Positions 1 through 8,414 of a stretch of DNA of 64,000 nucleotides are shown in pieces. Numbering within the stretch: position 1 is the stretch's first letter; the number at the start of each line of letters is the position of its first letter. The position numbers and the translations under genes are program-made. The notes under the pieces are model-generated. The model was not told where the DNA came from and made no database searches. It worked only from the letters and a program-made list of their open reading frames with translations. The stretch is from SVTX01 sp964567085 (GTDB lineage: Bacteria; Bacillota; Clostridia; Oscillospirales; CAG-272), in contig CAZMKU010000001.1 of the NCBI GenBank assembly GCA_964567085.1, positions 1 to 64,000 on the forward strand, written 5' to 3'.

Positions 1-1186
1 CCGTCGCCAAGCCGATCTGATTTCCGTAGGAGGAATAACCTGCCGCCGCAGTTGTAACGATCTTTCTCTGGGGAAGCTTACCCTTAAGTGTTTCAGACAC
101 GGGAACGGTAGGATCTGCCGCACCCGTAACTCTCATAGCCGCATAAACGTAGGATCTTCCCGAGAGAGGATCTCGGATAGCGCCGCCGATACAGGTCGCC
201 GCTCCGCCGAAGGGCTCGATCTCCGTGGGGTGGTTGTGGGTCTCGTTCTTGAAGAGCAAGAGCCAATCCTCTTTTTCTCCGCCAAAATCAACCTTTATCT
301 TAACCGTACAAGCGTTGATCTCCTCGGATTCGTCGATTTTAGGAAGACAACCAATGCTCTTCAAATATTTCGTCGCAACAGTTGCGATGTCCATAAGATT
401 TATAGGCTTTGTTCTGCCAAGCTCAGCGCGAACGTTTACGTAATCCTCGTAAGCTCGAGCGAGGAGGTCGTCCTCAAATTCTACCGAATCAATGGTTGTA
501 AGGAATGTAGTATGACGGCAGTGGTCCGACCAATACGTATCGATCATCTTGATCTCGGTAATGGTGGGATCGCGGCCCTCATCAATAAAATATTTCTGAC
601 AGAATTTTATATCGTCAAGATCCATCGCAAGACCGTTTGATTTAACAAATTCAGCAAGACCGTCCTCGTCAAAAGAAGTAAAGCCATCGAGTACCTTTAC
701 GCTCTGGGGAATATCGTATTCCGCCTTAAGTGTTTCAAATCTATCGAGCGTCGCCTCGCGGGATTCAACGGGGTTGATTACATATTTCTTTATAGCCGCA
801 AGCTCGTCGGGCGTGGGATCGCCCTCGAGAATATAAACTCTTGCGGTCTTAACGAGCGGTCTTTCCTTTTGAGAGATAAGCTGAACGCACTGCGAAGCCG
901 AGTCTGCTCTCTGGTCAAACTGACCGGGAAGATACTCAACCGCAAAAACCGTATCGCCCTCGTTATATTCAAGCTCCTTTGTTACGTTATCGAGCTGGGG
1001 CTCGGAGAAAACCGTACCCACCGTGTAATCAAAAAGCTCTTTTTCTATATTTTCAACGTCGTATCTGTTGAGAAGTCTGACATTTTTAACAGACTCGATT
1101 GAAAGAAGTCCGCAGATATCGGACAGAAGCGCACGAGCCTCGTTGTCGAGTCCTTTTCTTTTTTCAACGTATATTCTGTAAACCAT
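1..1186 (-). CDS. purL: Phosphoribosylformylglycinamidine synthase, N-terminal part (runs off window)
   Basis: FGAM synthase performs the fourth step of de novo purine synthesis (FGAR + glutamine + ATP to FGAM). Reading from the ATG at 1186 the protein starts MVYRIYVEKRKG and continues open to the window edge, about 395 residues. Visible motifs are TYWSDHCRHTTF near residue 215, KNETHNHPTEIEPFGGAATC near 305, and RDPLSGRSYVYAAMRVTGA. These belong to the single-chain large-type PurL (about 1200-1300 residues in Clostridia) that carries its own glutaminase domain; that domain lies outside the window. An AAAGGATAAAT Shine-Dalgarno precedes the ATG, and purD ends 10 bp upstream, so it is the last visible gene of the pur operon. 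Family assignment is secure; completeness cannot be judged. Confidence 0.95.
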   Translation of the reverse strand, partial: MVYRIYVEKRKGLDNEARALLSDICGLLSIESVKNVRLLNRYDVENIEKELFDYTVGTVFSEPQLDNVTKELEYNEGDTVFAVEYLPGQFDQRADSASQCVQLISQKERPLVKTARVYILEGDPTPDELAAIKKYVINPVESREATLDRFETLKAEYDIPQSVKVLDGFTSFDEDGLAEFVKSNGLAMDLDDIKFCQKYFIDEGRDPTITEIKMIDTYWSDHCRHTTFLTTIDSVEFEDDLLARAYEDYVNVRAELGRTKPINLMDIATVATKYLKSIGCLPKIDESEEINACTVKIKVDFGGEKEDWLLLFKNETHNHPTEIEPFGGAATCIGGAIRDPLSGRSYVYAAMRVTGAADPTVPVSETLKGKLPQRKIVTTAAAGYSSYGNQIGLAT

Positions 1187-1196
1187 ATTTATCCTT

Positions 1197-2462
1197 TCAT
1201 TTGAGCGCCATGAGCGCACGCTTGCCAACGTCGCGACGGTAATACTGATTCTCGAAGCTTACCCTTTCAGTTCCCTCGTAAGCCTTCTTGATCGCCTGCT
1301 CAAGCGTGGGAGCCATAGCGGTTACGCCAAGCACTCTCCCGCCCGCCGTGAGAAGCTTTCCGCCCTCAAGCTTCGCGCCCGCAACGAATATCTTGTATTC
1401 GTCATTACAGGGCAGCTCTATTTCGAAGCCGCTCTCATATTTTTCGGGGTATCCCTTTGATGCGGAGATCACGCAACAAGCGAACTCGTCCGCAAATTCA
1501 ACGTCAATTTCCGAAAGCCGCTCGTCCGCAACCGCCTGCATTACAGTCAGAAGATCGGTTTTGAGAAGCGGGAGAACTACCTGTGTTTCGGGATCACCGA
1601 AGCGGCAGTTGTATTCGATCACGCGAGGACCGTCAGCCGTGAGCATAAGTCCGAAGTAAAGGCAACCCTTAAAGGTTCTTCCCTCCGCGTTCATAGCGTT
1701 TATGGTAGGCAGGAAAATTTCATTCATACACCGCTCGGCAATATCGGGAGTGTAATATGGATTTGGAGCGACCGTTCCCATACCGCCCGTATTAAGACCG
1801 AGGTCTCCGTCAAGAGCGCGCTTGTGATCCATAGACGAAACCATAGGCACAATCGTTTTTCCATCAGTAAACGCAAGCACCGAAACCTCGGGGCCCTCGA
1901 GAAATTCCTCAATAACCACACGGCTTCCGCTCTCGCCGAACTTCTTATCCTCCATCATGGAGCGAGCCGCTTCCATCGCCTCGTCGCGCGTGAGCGCGAT
2001 AATAACACCCTTGCCGAGCGCCAAGCCGTCAGCCTTGATAACCGTCGGAATGGGCGCGCTCTCAAGATAGCCCACCGCAGCGTCAACGCTGTCGAATACC
2101 TCATACGCCGCCGTGGGAATATCGTATTTCTTCATAAGGTTCTTTGAGAAAACCTTACTTCCCTCAATTATCGCGGCATTCGCTCGCGGGCCGAAGCACT
2201 TGATTCCACGCTCCTCGAGCGCGTCAACCGCGCCGAGCACGAGCGGATCGTCGGGAGCTACCACCGCAAAGTCAATTTTCTTATTGATCGCAAACCGAAC
2301 GATTCCGTCAATGTCCTTCGCGCCTATGGGAATACAAACCGCGTCTGCCGCGATCCCGCCGTTACCGGGAAGCGCGTATATGGTTTCAATATCATTATTT
2401 TCCTTTAATTTCTTTATAATAGCATGCTCACGGCCGCCGCCGCCAACAACCATAACCTTCAT
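1197..2462 (-). CDS. purD: Phosphoribosylamine--glycine ligase (GAR synthetase)
   Basis: GARS, an ATP-grasp enzyme, joins phosphoribosylamine to glycine in the second step of purine synthesis. The 421-residue protein has the expected length. It opens with MKVMVVGGGGREHAI, the N-domain nucleotide-like loop, and contains the ATP-grasp signatures KADGLALGKGV (about 150), EEFLEGPEVSVLAF, and EYNCRFGDPETQV (about 285). The ATG follows GAGGAGAATTGAT. It sits between purN (20 bp upstream) and purL (10 bp downstream), so co-transcription is very likely. Nothing unusual is seen. Confidence 0.97.
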   Translation of the reverse strand: MKVMVVGGGGREHAIIKKLKENNDIETIYALPGNGGIAADAVCIPIGAKDIDGIVRFAINKKIDFAVVAPDDPLVLGAVDALEERGIKCFGPRANAAIIEGSKVFSKNLMKKYDIPTAAYEVFDSVDAAVGYLESAPIPTVIKADGLALGKGVIIALTRDEAMEAARSMMEDKKFGESGSRVVIEEFLEGPEVSVLAFTDGKTIVPMVSSMDHKRALDGDLGLNTGGMGTVAPNPYYTPDIAERCMNEIFLPTINAMNAEGRTFKGCLYFGLMLTADGPRVIEYNCRFGDPETQVVLPLLKTDLLTVMQAVADERLSEIDVEFADEFACCVISASKGYPEKYESGFEIELPCNDEYKIFVAGAKLEGGKLLTAGGRVLGVTAMAPTLEQAIKKAYEGTERVSFENQYYRRDVGKRALMALK

Positions 2463-2482
2463 ATCAATTCTCCTCGGCTATA

Positions 2483-3094
2483 TTAAAAATCCTTCTTGCC
2501 CGTAACAATGGATTTTGCAACCATCTCGACCGCTCTCGGCAAAATAAGCCATTCGGCATTCTTCATAACGTGCTTTTGCAGGCTCTCGGGTGTATCGTCC
2601 TTGCGGATCGCCACGGACTTCTGCAAAATGATCTTTCCGCCGTCGGGTATCTCGTTCACAAAATGCACCGTCGCGCCCGTAACCTTAACCCCATAAGAGA
2701 GCGCCGCCTCGTGTACGCGAAGCCCGTAAAAGCCCTTGCCGCAAAACGCGGGGATCAGCGAGGGATGAACGTTTATGATGCGTTCGGGGAATCTCTTTAT
2801 AAAATCCTCCGACAAAATACTCATAAAGCCCGCGAGAACTATCATATCTATCTCATATTCCGCGAGAAGCTCAAGCATCTGCGCTTCAAACGTGTCGGGG
2901 TTGTCCTTTCTCGACACCACGCGAGCAGGAATTCCCGCCATAGTAGCGCGTACGAGAGCATACGCCTCCTTGGTGCTGGAAATCACCAAGGAAATCTCGC
3001 CGTGAGGAATATGTCCCTCGGCGGCATAATCAATTATCGCCTGAAGATTCGAGCCGCCGCCCGATACGAGAACCGCTATTTTTACCTTTTTCAT
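2483..3094 (-). CDS. purN: Phosphoribosylglycinamide formyltransferase
   Basis: GAR transformylase transfers formyl from 10-formyl-THF to GAR, the third purine step. The protein (203 residues from the chosen start) begins MKKVKIAVLVSGGGSNLQAI, has INVHPSLIPAF with the catalytic-region Asn-His, and GVKVTGATVHFVNE near 140. An ATG two codons further upstream (3100) is also in frame, but the GGAG sits directly against it; the ATG at 3094 has GGAG at 6 nt and is preferred. It lies 12 bp after purM and 20 bp before purD. The FCGKGFYGLRVHEAAL segment is a form common in Clostridia. Confidence 0.96.
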   Translation of the reverse strand: MKKVKIAVLVSGGGSNLQAIIDYAAEGHIPHGEISLVISSTKEAYALVRATMAGIPARVVSRKDNPDTFEAQMLELLAEYEIDMIVLAGFMSILSEDFIKRFPERIINVHPSLIPAFCGKGFYGLRVHEAALSYGVKVTGATVHFVNEIPDGGKIILQKSVAIRKDDTPESLQKHVMKNAEWLILPRAVEMVAKSIVTGKKDF

Positions 3095-3106
3095 TTCCAT
3101 CTCCTA

Positions 3107-4147
3107 TCAGCAGAAAATTACACCCTCGTCGCCTTCCACGACCTCACCGATAACGTAAGCGTCCTCGCCTGCTCCGCGAAGCACCCCGAGTGCCGTATCG
3201 ACGTCCGCGGCATCCACAACAACGCTCATACCTACGCCCATATTGAACGTATTGAACATATCTCTCTCGGGAATGTTGCCTTCCCTTGCGATAAGCTTGA
3301 AAATGGGGAGAATTCGCACGTTGTCTCGCTTGATCCTCGCGGAAAATCCCTCGGGAATAGTTCTCGGAATGTTCTCATAAAAGCCGCCGCCCGTGATGTG
3401 AGACACACCCTTGACCGCAACCTTCTCAAAAAGCTCAAGCATGGGCTTTACGTAGATCTTCGTAGGTGTGAGAAGCACCTCGCCAACGCTCTTACCGCCA
3501 AGCTCGGCGCGAGGGGTCTTTATATCGTTATTTTCAACGTCAAACACCTTTCGAACGAGCGAAAATCCGTTTGAATGAACACCGCTCGAGGGGAGCGCGA
3601 TAATAACGTCGCCAGCCTTGATCTTTGTATTATCAATTATCTTGCTCTTGTCAACAACGCCAACGGAGAAGCCCGCAAGATCGTACTCGTCAATAGGATA
3701 GAAGCCCGGCATCTCGGCAGTCTCGCCGCCGATGAGCGCCGCGCCTGACTGCACGCAGCCCTCGGCTACGCCCTCAACGATCTCCGCTATTCTCTCGGGA
3801 ATATTCTTTCCGCAAGCGATATAGTCAAGGAAAAGGAGGGGCTTCGCGCCGCAGCAGATAATATCGTTTACACACATTGCAACGCAGTCGATACCGATAG
3901 TGTTATGCTTGTCCATAATGAACGCGAGCTTGAGCTTCGTACCAACGCCGTCGGTTCCGCTTACAAGCACGGGACGGCTGATGCCCGTAAGATCCATTTC
4001 AAAAAGACCCCCGAAGCCTCCGATACCCGAGCAAACGCCCGGTGTTACGGTTTTCTTTATATGCTCCTTCATAAGCTCAACAGCGCGGTAGCCCGCCGTA
4101 ATATCAACGCCCGCCGCCTTGTAGCTTTCGCTAAAACTCTTTGACAT
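3107..4147 (-). CDS. purM: Phosphoribosylformylglycinamidine cyclo-ligase (AIR synthetase)
   Basis: AIR synthetase makes the imidazole ring (FGAM to AIR) with ATP. The protein has 346 residues, normal for PurM. It shows YKAAGVDITAGYRAVELMK at the N terminus, SGTDGVGTKLKLAF around 83, the conserved GGETAEMPGFY about 145, SSGVHSNGFSLVRKV about 190, and HITGGGFYENIPRT about 265. The start ATG at 4147 has AGGATATTGAGAA ahead of it. It lies between the purF-like gene (52 bp upstream) and purN (12 bp downstream) in the purine operon. Confidence 0.97.
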   Translation of the reverse strand: MSKSFSESYKAAGVDITAGYRAVELMKEHIKKTVTPGVCSGIGGFGGLFEMDLTGISRPVLVSGTDGVGTKLKLAFIMDKHNTIGIDCVAMCVNDIICCGAKPLLFLDYIACGKNIPERIAEIVEGVAEGCVQSGAALIGGETAEMPGFYPIDEYDLAGFSVGVVDKSKIIDNTKIKAGDVIIALPSSGVHSNGFSLVRKVFDVENNDIKTPRAELGGKSVGEVLLTPTKIYVKPMLELFEKVAVKGVSHITGGGFYENIPRTIPEGFSARIKRDNVRILPIFKLIAREGNIPERDMFNTFNMGVGMSVVVDAADVDTALGVLRGAGEDAYVIGEVVEGDEGVIFC

Positions 4148-4199
4148 TTCTCAATATCCTACCTTTCAATATTTCAAATCTAAAAGCTCTGCGCTTCAT

Positions 4200-5624
4200 C
4201 TATCCCTTACCGTTCCAGCAGTAGGTGCAAAGCTTACAGGGATCAACCCCGATCGCCTTTATAATACCGTCAATGGACTGAAAATCAAGCGAATCAAAAT
4301 TAAGCTCGCTTGCGATATGCTCGCGCAGCTTCTTGCCTCTCTCGGTCGTGCCGTCGCTATACTCATCAATGTGATCAAGCCCCTCCTCGCCCTCAAGCTC
4401 GAGAATGGTTCTTCTTGCGATAAGCTCAAGATCGCTCGTCTGACGCGAGAAGCTGAGGTACTTGCAGCCGTACATAATAGGAGGACACGCCGAGCGCATA
4501 TGCACCGACTTCGCTCCGTTTTCATAAAGGAAATCGACGGTTTCCTTAAGCTGTGTTCCGCGCACTATGGAGTCGTCAACGAACAGAAGATTCTTGTCGC
4601 AGATAAGCTCCTTTACGGGAATCTGCTTCATCTTGGCGATCCTCTTTCTCTCCTTTGGATTTGACGGAGTAAAGCTTCTCGGCCACGTAGGCGTATATTT
4701 TATAAACGGACGCGCGAAACGAATTCCGCTTCGGTTGGCAAAGCCTATCGCGTGAGGTGTTCCCGAATCGGGCACACCGCAAACGTAATCGATCTGAACG
4801 CCGTCCTTCAGCGACTGATCGTTCTGTGCCAATATCTCGCCGTTTTTATATCGCATAAGCTCAACGTTCACACCCTCGTACGTGGAATTCGAATATCCGT
4901 AGTACGTCCAGAGGAACGAGCATATCTTCATTTCCTTCGAGGGCTCACAAAGCCGTAGCATACTGTTGCTTGAAAGCTCAACGACCTCACCGGGGCCGAG
5001 CTCCTTTTCCGTCGCGTAGCCAAGCTTTTCAAAAGCGAAGGACTCAAAGGACACGCAGTAACCGCTGCGGCTCTTTCCCACGATAACGGGAATTCGTCCG
5101 AGCTTGTCGCGCGCCGCGATAAGATGACCGTCATCCTTGAGAATAAGTATCGACATCGAGCCGTCGATAACGTCCTGCGCGAACCTGATACCCTCGGCAA
5201 AATCCGCCTTGTGATTTATAAGCGACGCCACAAGCTCGACCGAGTTCACCTTGCCGCCCGTCATCACCGAAAAGTGACCGCCGTTACCCAAAAGATATTT
5301 ATCAATAAGCTCGTTTGAATTATTTATTCTTCCGACGACACAAATAGCATACGTGCCTATATTTGAGCGAATAAGCAACGGCTGAGGGTCGGCATCGCTT
5401 ATACAACCGATAGCCGAGCTGCCTCGCATCTCGTCGAATATCTTATCAAACTTGGTTCGAAAGGGTGAATTTTCAATATTATGAATTTCTCTCTGCAGTC
5501 CTATCTCGGGGTCGAAGGCGGCCATACCTCCCCTTCTTGTGCCGAGATGAGAATGGTAATCGGTGCCGAAGAATACGTCTGATACGGCATCGTTTTTATT
5601 GGCTACGCCGAAAAATCCTCCCAT
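4200..5624 (-). CDS. Amidophosphoribosyltransferase-like protein lacking the N-terminal nucleophile cysteine
   Basis: The protein is homologous to PurF (glutamine PRPP amidotransferase, first step of purine synthesis). The PRPP-binding signature LLFVDDSIVRGTQ is intact at about residue 365, and the C terminus has DPCKLCTYCWNGKG, resembling the cluster-binding cysteines of Bacillus-type PurF. The N terminus is MGGFFGVANKNDA: the residue that should be Cys1 (as in MCGI) after Met is Gly. The start is well set by AAAGAGGAGAAACCGT, and there is no propeptide with a cysteine. The usual PRTase loop is also changed (WPRSFTPSNPKERKRIAKMK). By family knowledge the Ntn glutaminase cannot work without Cys1, so I infer an ammonia-dependent or non-glutaminase role. 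It lies inside the pur operon between purE and purM. A canonical purF may exist elsewhere. Confidence 0.85.
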   Translation of the reverse strand: MGGFFGVANKNDAVSDVFFGTDYHSHLGTRRGGMAAFDPEIGLQREIHNIENSPFRTKFDKIFDEMRGSSAIGCISDADPQPLLIRSNIGTYAICVVGRINNSNELIDKYLLGNGGHFSVMTGGKVNSVELVASLINHKADFAEGIRFAQDVIDGSMSILILKDDGHLIAARDKLGRIPVIVGKSRSGYCVSFESFAFEKLGYATEKELGPGEVVELSSNSMLRLCEPSKEMKICSFLWTYYGYSNSTYEGVNVELMRYKNGEILAQNDQSLKDGVQIDYVCGVPDSGTPHAIGFANRSGIRFARPFIKYTPTWPRSFTPSNPKERKRIAKMKQIPVKELICDKNLLFVDDSIVRGTQLKETVDFLYENGAKSVHMRSACPPIMYGCKYLSFSRQTSDLELIARRTILELEGEEGLDHIDEYSDGTTERGKKLREHIASELNFDSLDFQSIDGIIKAIGVDPCKLCTYCWNGKG

Positions 5625-5653
5625 ACGGTTTCTCCTCTTTTTTACGCGTGTGT

Positions 5654-6148
5654 TTACTTACTGTATTTCTCGGATATTTCCTTGTCCTTCAAAAGAACCC
5701 TGCTCGCGGCCTCGGCTCTCGCTTCATCGAGCTTCTCCGCAAGAGCGGGCTCGCTTATGGCAAGCATCTGAACCGCAAGAAGCGCAGCGTTCGCCGCGCC
5801 GTCGATAGCAACCGTCGCCACGGGCAACCCCTGCGGCATCTGAACCGTGGACAGAAGCGCGTCAAGACCGTCAAGAGTGCTTGACTTTACGGGAATTCCG
5901 ATTACGGGCAGAGTCGTATTCGCCGCCATAGCGCCCGCAAGATGCGCCGCCTTGCCTGCCGCCGCGATAATAACGCCAATATTATTTTCTCTCGCGCTCG
6001 CGGCAAATTCCTTTGCCTCTGCAGGCGTTCTGTGCGCGGACAGAACTCTGACGTCATAGCCCACTCCGTATTCGTCAAGGACGGAAAACGCCTTTTCAAC
6101 TACGGGAAGGTCGCTGTCACTTCCCATTACTATTCCTATTCTTTTCAT
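5654..6148 (-). CDS. purE: N5-carboxyaminoimidazole ribonucleotide mutase (class I PurE)
   Basis: PurE converts N5-CAIR to CAIR. The 164-residue protein is a normal class I PurE length and shows MKRIGIVMGSDSDLPVVEKA, the SAHRTP loop, GKAAHLAGAMAANT, and VIGIPVKSSTLDGLDALLS. It is the first gene of the operon. Its ATG at 6148 is preceded by AAGGAGGCTCCTT, which is itself a 13-base palindrome. No purK is visible in the window. The 5' leader (6149-6335) is described separately. Confidence 0.97.
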   Translation of the reverse strand: MKRIGIVMGSDSDLPVVEKAFSVLDEYGVGYDVRVLSAHRTPAEAKEFAASARENNIGVIIAAAGKAAHLAGAMAANTTLPVIGIPVKSSTLDGLDALLSTVQMPQGLPVATVAIDGAANAALLAVQMLAISEPALAEKLDEARAEAASRVLLKDKEISEKYSK

Positions 6149-6180
6149 AAGGAGCCTCCTTGAAAAAATATAAATGCTTA

Positions 6181-6224
6181 CAAAAACAAAAGGGCGCAGA
6201 CAGAGGACGCGCCTCGGTCTACGC
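6181..6224 (-). terminator. Intrinsic terminator (probable attenuator) in the purine operon leader
   Basis: On the minus strand, 6224-6212 pairs with 6206-6194: a 13-bp stem with one mismatch and one G-T pair and a 5-nt loop. It is followed by CC and TTTTGTTTTTG at 6191-6181. It lies between the operon promoter and purE, 33 nt before the purE start, so it would stop transcription before the structural genes unless relieved. Seen directly: stem and T-tract. Inferred: attenuation. Confidence 0.75.
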
Positions 6225-6302
6225 AGTTATTCTGACAACTTTGTTATTGATCTTGATAATTTTTTTACTTCCAAAATGAGAAGAATAAAAAAGAATTCTC
6301 AT
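6219..6302 (-). CDS. Candidate 27-residue leader peptide of the purine operon
   Basis: Within the leader, an ATG at 6302 preceded by GGAG at 9 nt opens a 27-codon frame (MRILFYSSHFGSKK...) that ends at TAG (6221-6219). The stop codon lies inside the ascending arm of the terminator stem (6212-6224). That geometry, with a ribosome reaching the stop able to disturb the hairpin, is what a translation-coupled attenuator would look like. There is no homology evidence. It may be a chance frame, and the first codons also form a 7-bp hairpin (ATGAGAA/TTCTCAT). Treat as a hypothesis. Confidence 0.3.
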   Translation of the reverse strand: MRILFYSSHFGSKKIIKINNKVVRITA

Positions 6303-6342
6303 AACGCCGCTCTCCGTTTATTACAAAAAATTCGACAATATA

Positions 6343-6371
6343 ATTATACAATATTGTAAAATTAAAGTCAA
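6343..6371 (-). promoter_or_regulatory. Sigma-A promoter of the purine operon
   Basis: On the minus strand there is TTGACT (6371-6366), a 17-bp spacer, and TATAAT (6348-6343). Transcription should start near 6336, giving a leader of about 190 nt before purE. I looked for a purine (guanine/adenine) aptamer and for ykkC-type (PRPP/ppGpp) or ZTP aptamer signatures in this leader and did not recognise one. Confidence 0.8.
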
Positions 6372-6450
6372 GAGAATTGGAAATTTATTTTATTTTCTAT
6401 ATTTATCACAACTAAACCACAAATTTCGGCCCGAATTTATTAACTCTTGC

Positions 6451-7062
6451 CTAAGCCTCCCGCATCTTAATTCTGATAGTAGTTCTCTGAGATGCGAGTC
6501 CCTGAATTTCCATAAGATAATTTAAATACAGAGTCCCGTCAGCAAGAAGCTCATTCTCCACCTCGAGAGTATTTACGATAAGATTGAACGGCATATAAGG
6601 AGTGTTATAAATGCTTCTGCTTCTCCTTCCCTCCTCAAAAGTGAGCATAGTGTTCATTCTGCCCTCGCGCACCATAGTCACAAAGTCGGGATTTTCCTTA
6701 TTAAACAAAAGCTTTACGTTCGTTCCCTCAAGACCGTTGTCGGTTTCCTCGCCCTCTATATAAGACACCTCAACGTTGCCGTCGCGGTCGATCGAGAGCT
6801 CGCCCTCGCTCATCATCTCGACAAAGCTCTCGCCATCAATATCCGAATAAAGCGAATTGTTTCTGTCCGCCGATTCACCGATAGCGGACAAAATAACGTC
6901 CTTTAAAATATTCTCAAGCTCGCGCTCGTCCGAGTCAAGCCTGCTGTCAATATCATCAAGCGCCCTATCCATCTCCTTAAAGCATTCAAAAATATCCTCC
7001 ATAAGCGAGGAATCAAGCTCCTTTTGCTTGGTCACAAGGCTCAAAACTATTTTTTTCTTCAC
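6451..7062 (-). CDS. DUF1934 (YwiB-like) protein
   Basis: The C-terminal 130 residues match the DUF1934/YwiB pattern: GNVEVSYIEGEETDNGLEGT, then MLTFEEGRRSRSIYNTPY, then LYLNYLMEIQGLASQRTTIR. This is a small calycin-like beta-barrel family of unknown function in Bacillota. The N-terminal 60 residues are acidic and helical (LMEDIFECFKEMDRALDDID), beyond the usual domain. I place the start at GTG 7062 (VKKKIVLSL), which has TTGGAGAAAAACC before it. A longer frame begins at TTG 7122, but that TTG is the -35 box of the promoter. It is a single gene, with dinB ending 73 bp upstream. Confidence 0.75.
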   Translation of the reverse strand: MKKKIVLSLVTKQKELDSSLMEDIFECFKEMDRALDDIDSRLDSDERELENILKDVILSAIGESADRNNSLYSDIDGESFVEMMSEGELSIDRDGNVEVSYIEGEETDNGLEGTNVKLLFNKENPDFVTMVREGRMNTMLTFEEGRRSRSIYNTPYMPFNLIVNTLEVENELLADGTLYLNYLMEIQGLASQRTTIRIKMREA

Positions 7063-7093
7063 GGTTTTTCTCCAAAATTGTTTTATTGCATCT

Positions 7094-7122
7094 ATTATAC
7101 ATCTAAAATGCAGAATTGTCAA
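7094..7122 (-). promoter_or_regulatory. Sigma-A promoter of the DUF1934 gene
   Basis: Perfect consensus on the minus strand: TTGACA (7122-7117), 17-bp spacer, TATAAT (7099-7094). The predicted start near 7087 leaves about 25 nt before the GTG start at 7062. It sits directly after the dinB stop, so this gene has its own promoter. Confidence 0.85.
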
Positions 7123-7134
7123 TAAAGCTATAAG

Positions 7135-8352
7135 CTAAAATGTCGGCTTCGCAAAGGCGTTATTCGGAAATTTCCCTCTCAGAAGCAGCGATGCGTGAAC
7201 GATACTGTCCCGCCCGAACTCGTTTCGTATCTCCTCGATCGCGCGGTCACGCCTTTCGCTCCTGTAAAGGTCTCCCATATTCGAAAAAATGTCAAGCTGA
7301 ACGGGCTCGTCGGCAGAGATAAGATTTATCGCCCTCACCGTCACCGCGCGGATATTTCTCTCCCAATTGTAGCTTTTCCCAAAAAGCTCGTACGCCACCC
7401 GCGCAATTTCGCTCGTGCTCTGCGTGGGAATGGGAAGATTTGTCTGTCGGCTTATACAGTTAAATTTGTTGTCCTTTATCGAGATCGCCACGCCGCCCGC
7501 CATTTTATCCGAGGCGTAAAGCCTGTGACCTATTTCCTGCGACAGCTCGAGCATCATAGCGTAGACCTCGCCGTCGGTCTCGAGATCCCTTATTGCCGTC
7601 ACGCCGTTTCCCACGCTCTTGTCGGGAATATCATCTCTCGGGGTAACCTTATCCATATCAAGCCCGTTGGCATTTCTGTGCATCTGCTCACCCGTCTTGC
7701 CGAACTTGTATTTAAGATACCCCACGGGCATATTCGCGAGGTCACCTATGGTGCAAACACCCATTGCCGCGAGCTTCTTGCCACTCGACCGTCCAACTCC
7801 TATCATATCCGTCGCGGGCAGATTCCAGATCCGTTCTCTGAACGTGTTACTGTCAATAACCGTTACGGCGTCGGGCTTTTTCATATCGCTCCCAAGCTTT
7901 GCGAACACCTTATTGAAGGACACGCCCACCGATATGGTAACTCCAAGCTCCTTCTTTATCCTCTCGCGTATAATGTTTGCGATCCGCTCTCCGTCGCCGA
8001 AAAGCCTTATGCTCCCCGTAACGTCAAGCCAGCATTCGTCAAGTCCCATAGGCTCGATAAGGTCGGTATAGTCGTAATATATCTCGCGAGCCCGCGCCGA
8101 TATTTTCGTATATTCATCAAAATGCGGCGGAACTATAACGAGATCCTTGCATTTCTGCTTCGCCAAAAAAACAGGCTCGGCAGTCTCGACGCCGTAAGCC
8201 TTGGCAAGATAATTCTTGGCAAGCACTATTCCCTGCCGCATCTCGACGTCGCCGCAGACTGCCACGGGGAAATCATGCAAGGCAGGGTTTAGCATACACT
8301 CAACCGACGCGTAAAAATTATTCATATCACAGTGTAGTATTACTCTCTCCAT
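7135..8352 (-). CDS. dinB: DNA polymerase IV (Y-family translesion polymerase)
   Basis: The 405-residue protein contains the Y-family palm motifs: HCDMNNFYASVECM (metal-binding Asp near residue 8) and PMGLDECWLDVTGS (catalytic Asp-Glu about 103-104). It also has SVGVSFNKVFAKLGSDMKKP and a helix-hairpin-helix-like IGVGRSSGKKLAAMGV, followed by a little-finger domain. It should bypass DNA lesions at low fidelity. The start is ATG 8352 after GGGAGGAGCT; a GTG at 8370 is in frame but would place that Shine-Dalgarno inside the coding region. The promoter holds a LexA-type site, so SOS control is expected. No beta-clamp motif was confidently located. Confidence 0.93.
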   Translation of the reverse strand: MERVILHCDMNNFYASVECMLNPALHDFPVAVCGDVEMRQGIVLAKNYLAKAYGVETAEPVFLAKQKCKDLVIVPPHFDEYTKISARAREIYYDYTDLIEPMGLDECWLDVTGSIRLFGDGERIANIIRERIKKELGVTISVGVSFNKVFAKLGSDMKKPDAVTVIDSNTFRERIWNLPATDMIGVGRSSGKKLAAMGVCTIGDLANMPVGYLKYKFGKTGEQMHRNANGLDMDKVTPRDDIPDKSVGNGVTAIRDLETDGEVYAMMLELSQEIGHRLYASDKMAGGVAISIKDNKFNCISRQTNLPIPTQSTSEIARVAYELFGKSYNWERNIRAVTVRAINLISADEPVQLDIFSNMGDLYRSERRDRAIEEIRNEFGRDSIVHASLLLRGKFPNNAFAKPTF

Positions 8353-8414
8353 AGCTCCTCCCAAAAACACTTGTTCGATCGCTCGCCCGAAATTTTAACC
8401 GAGCGCGGCAAAAC

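Noticed and set aside
6149..6340. Purine riboswitch upstream of purE
   Set aside because: The leader lacks the conserved TATA...GTTTCTAC-type aptamer core; only a hairpin terminator and a mini-ORF are visible.
7063..7122. TTG start of the DUF1934 gene
   Set aside because: Falls on the -35 element of a consensus promoter; GTG 7062 has a proper ribosome site.
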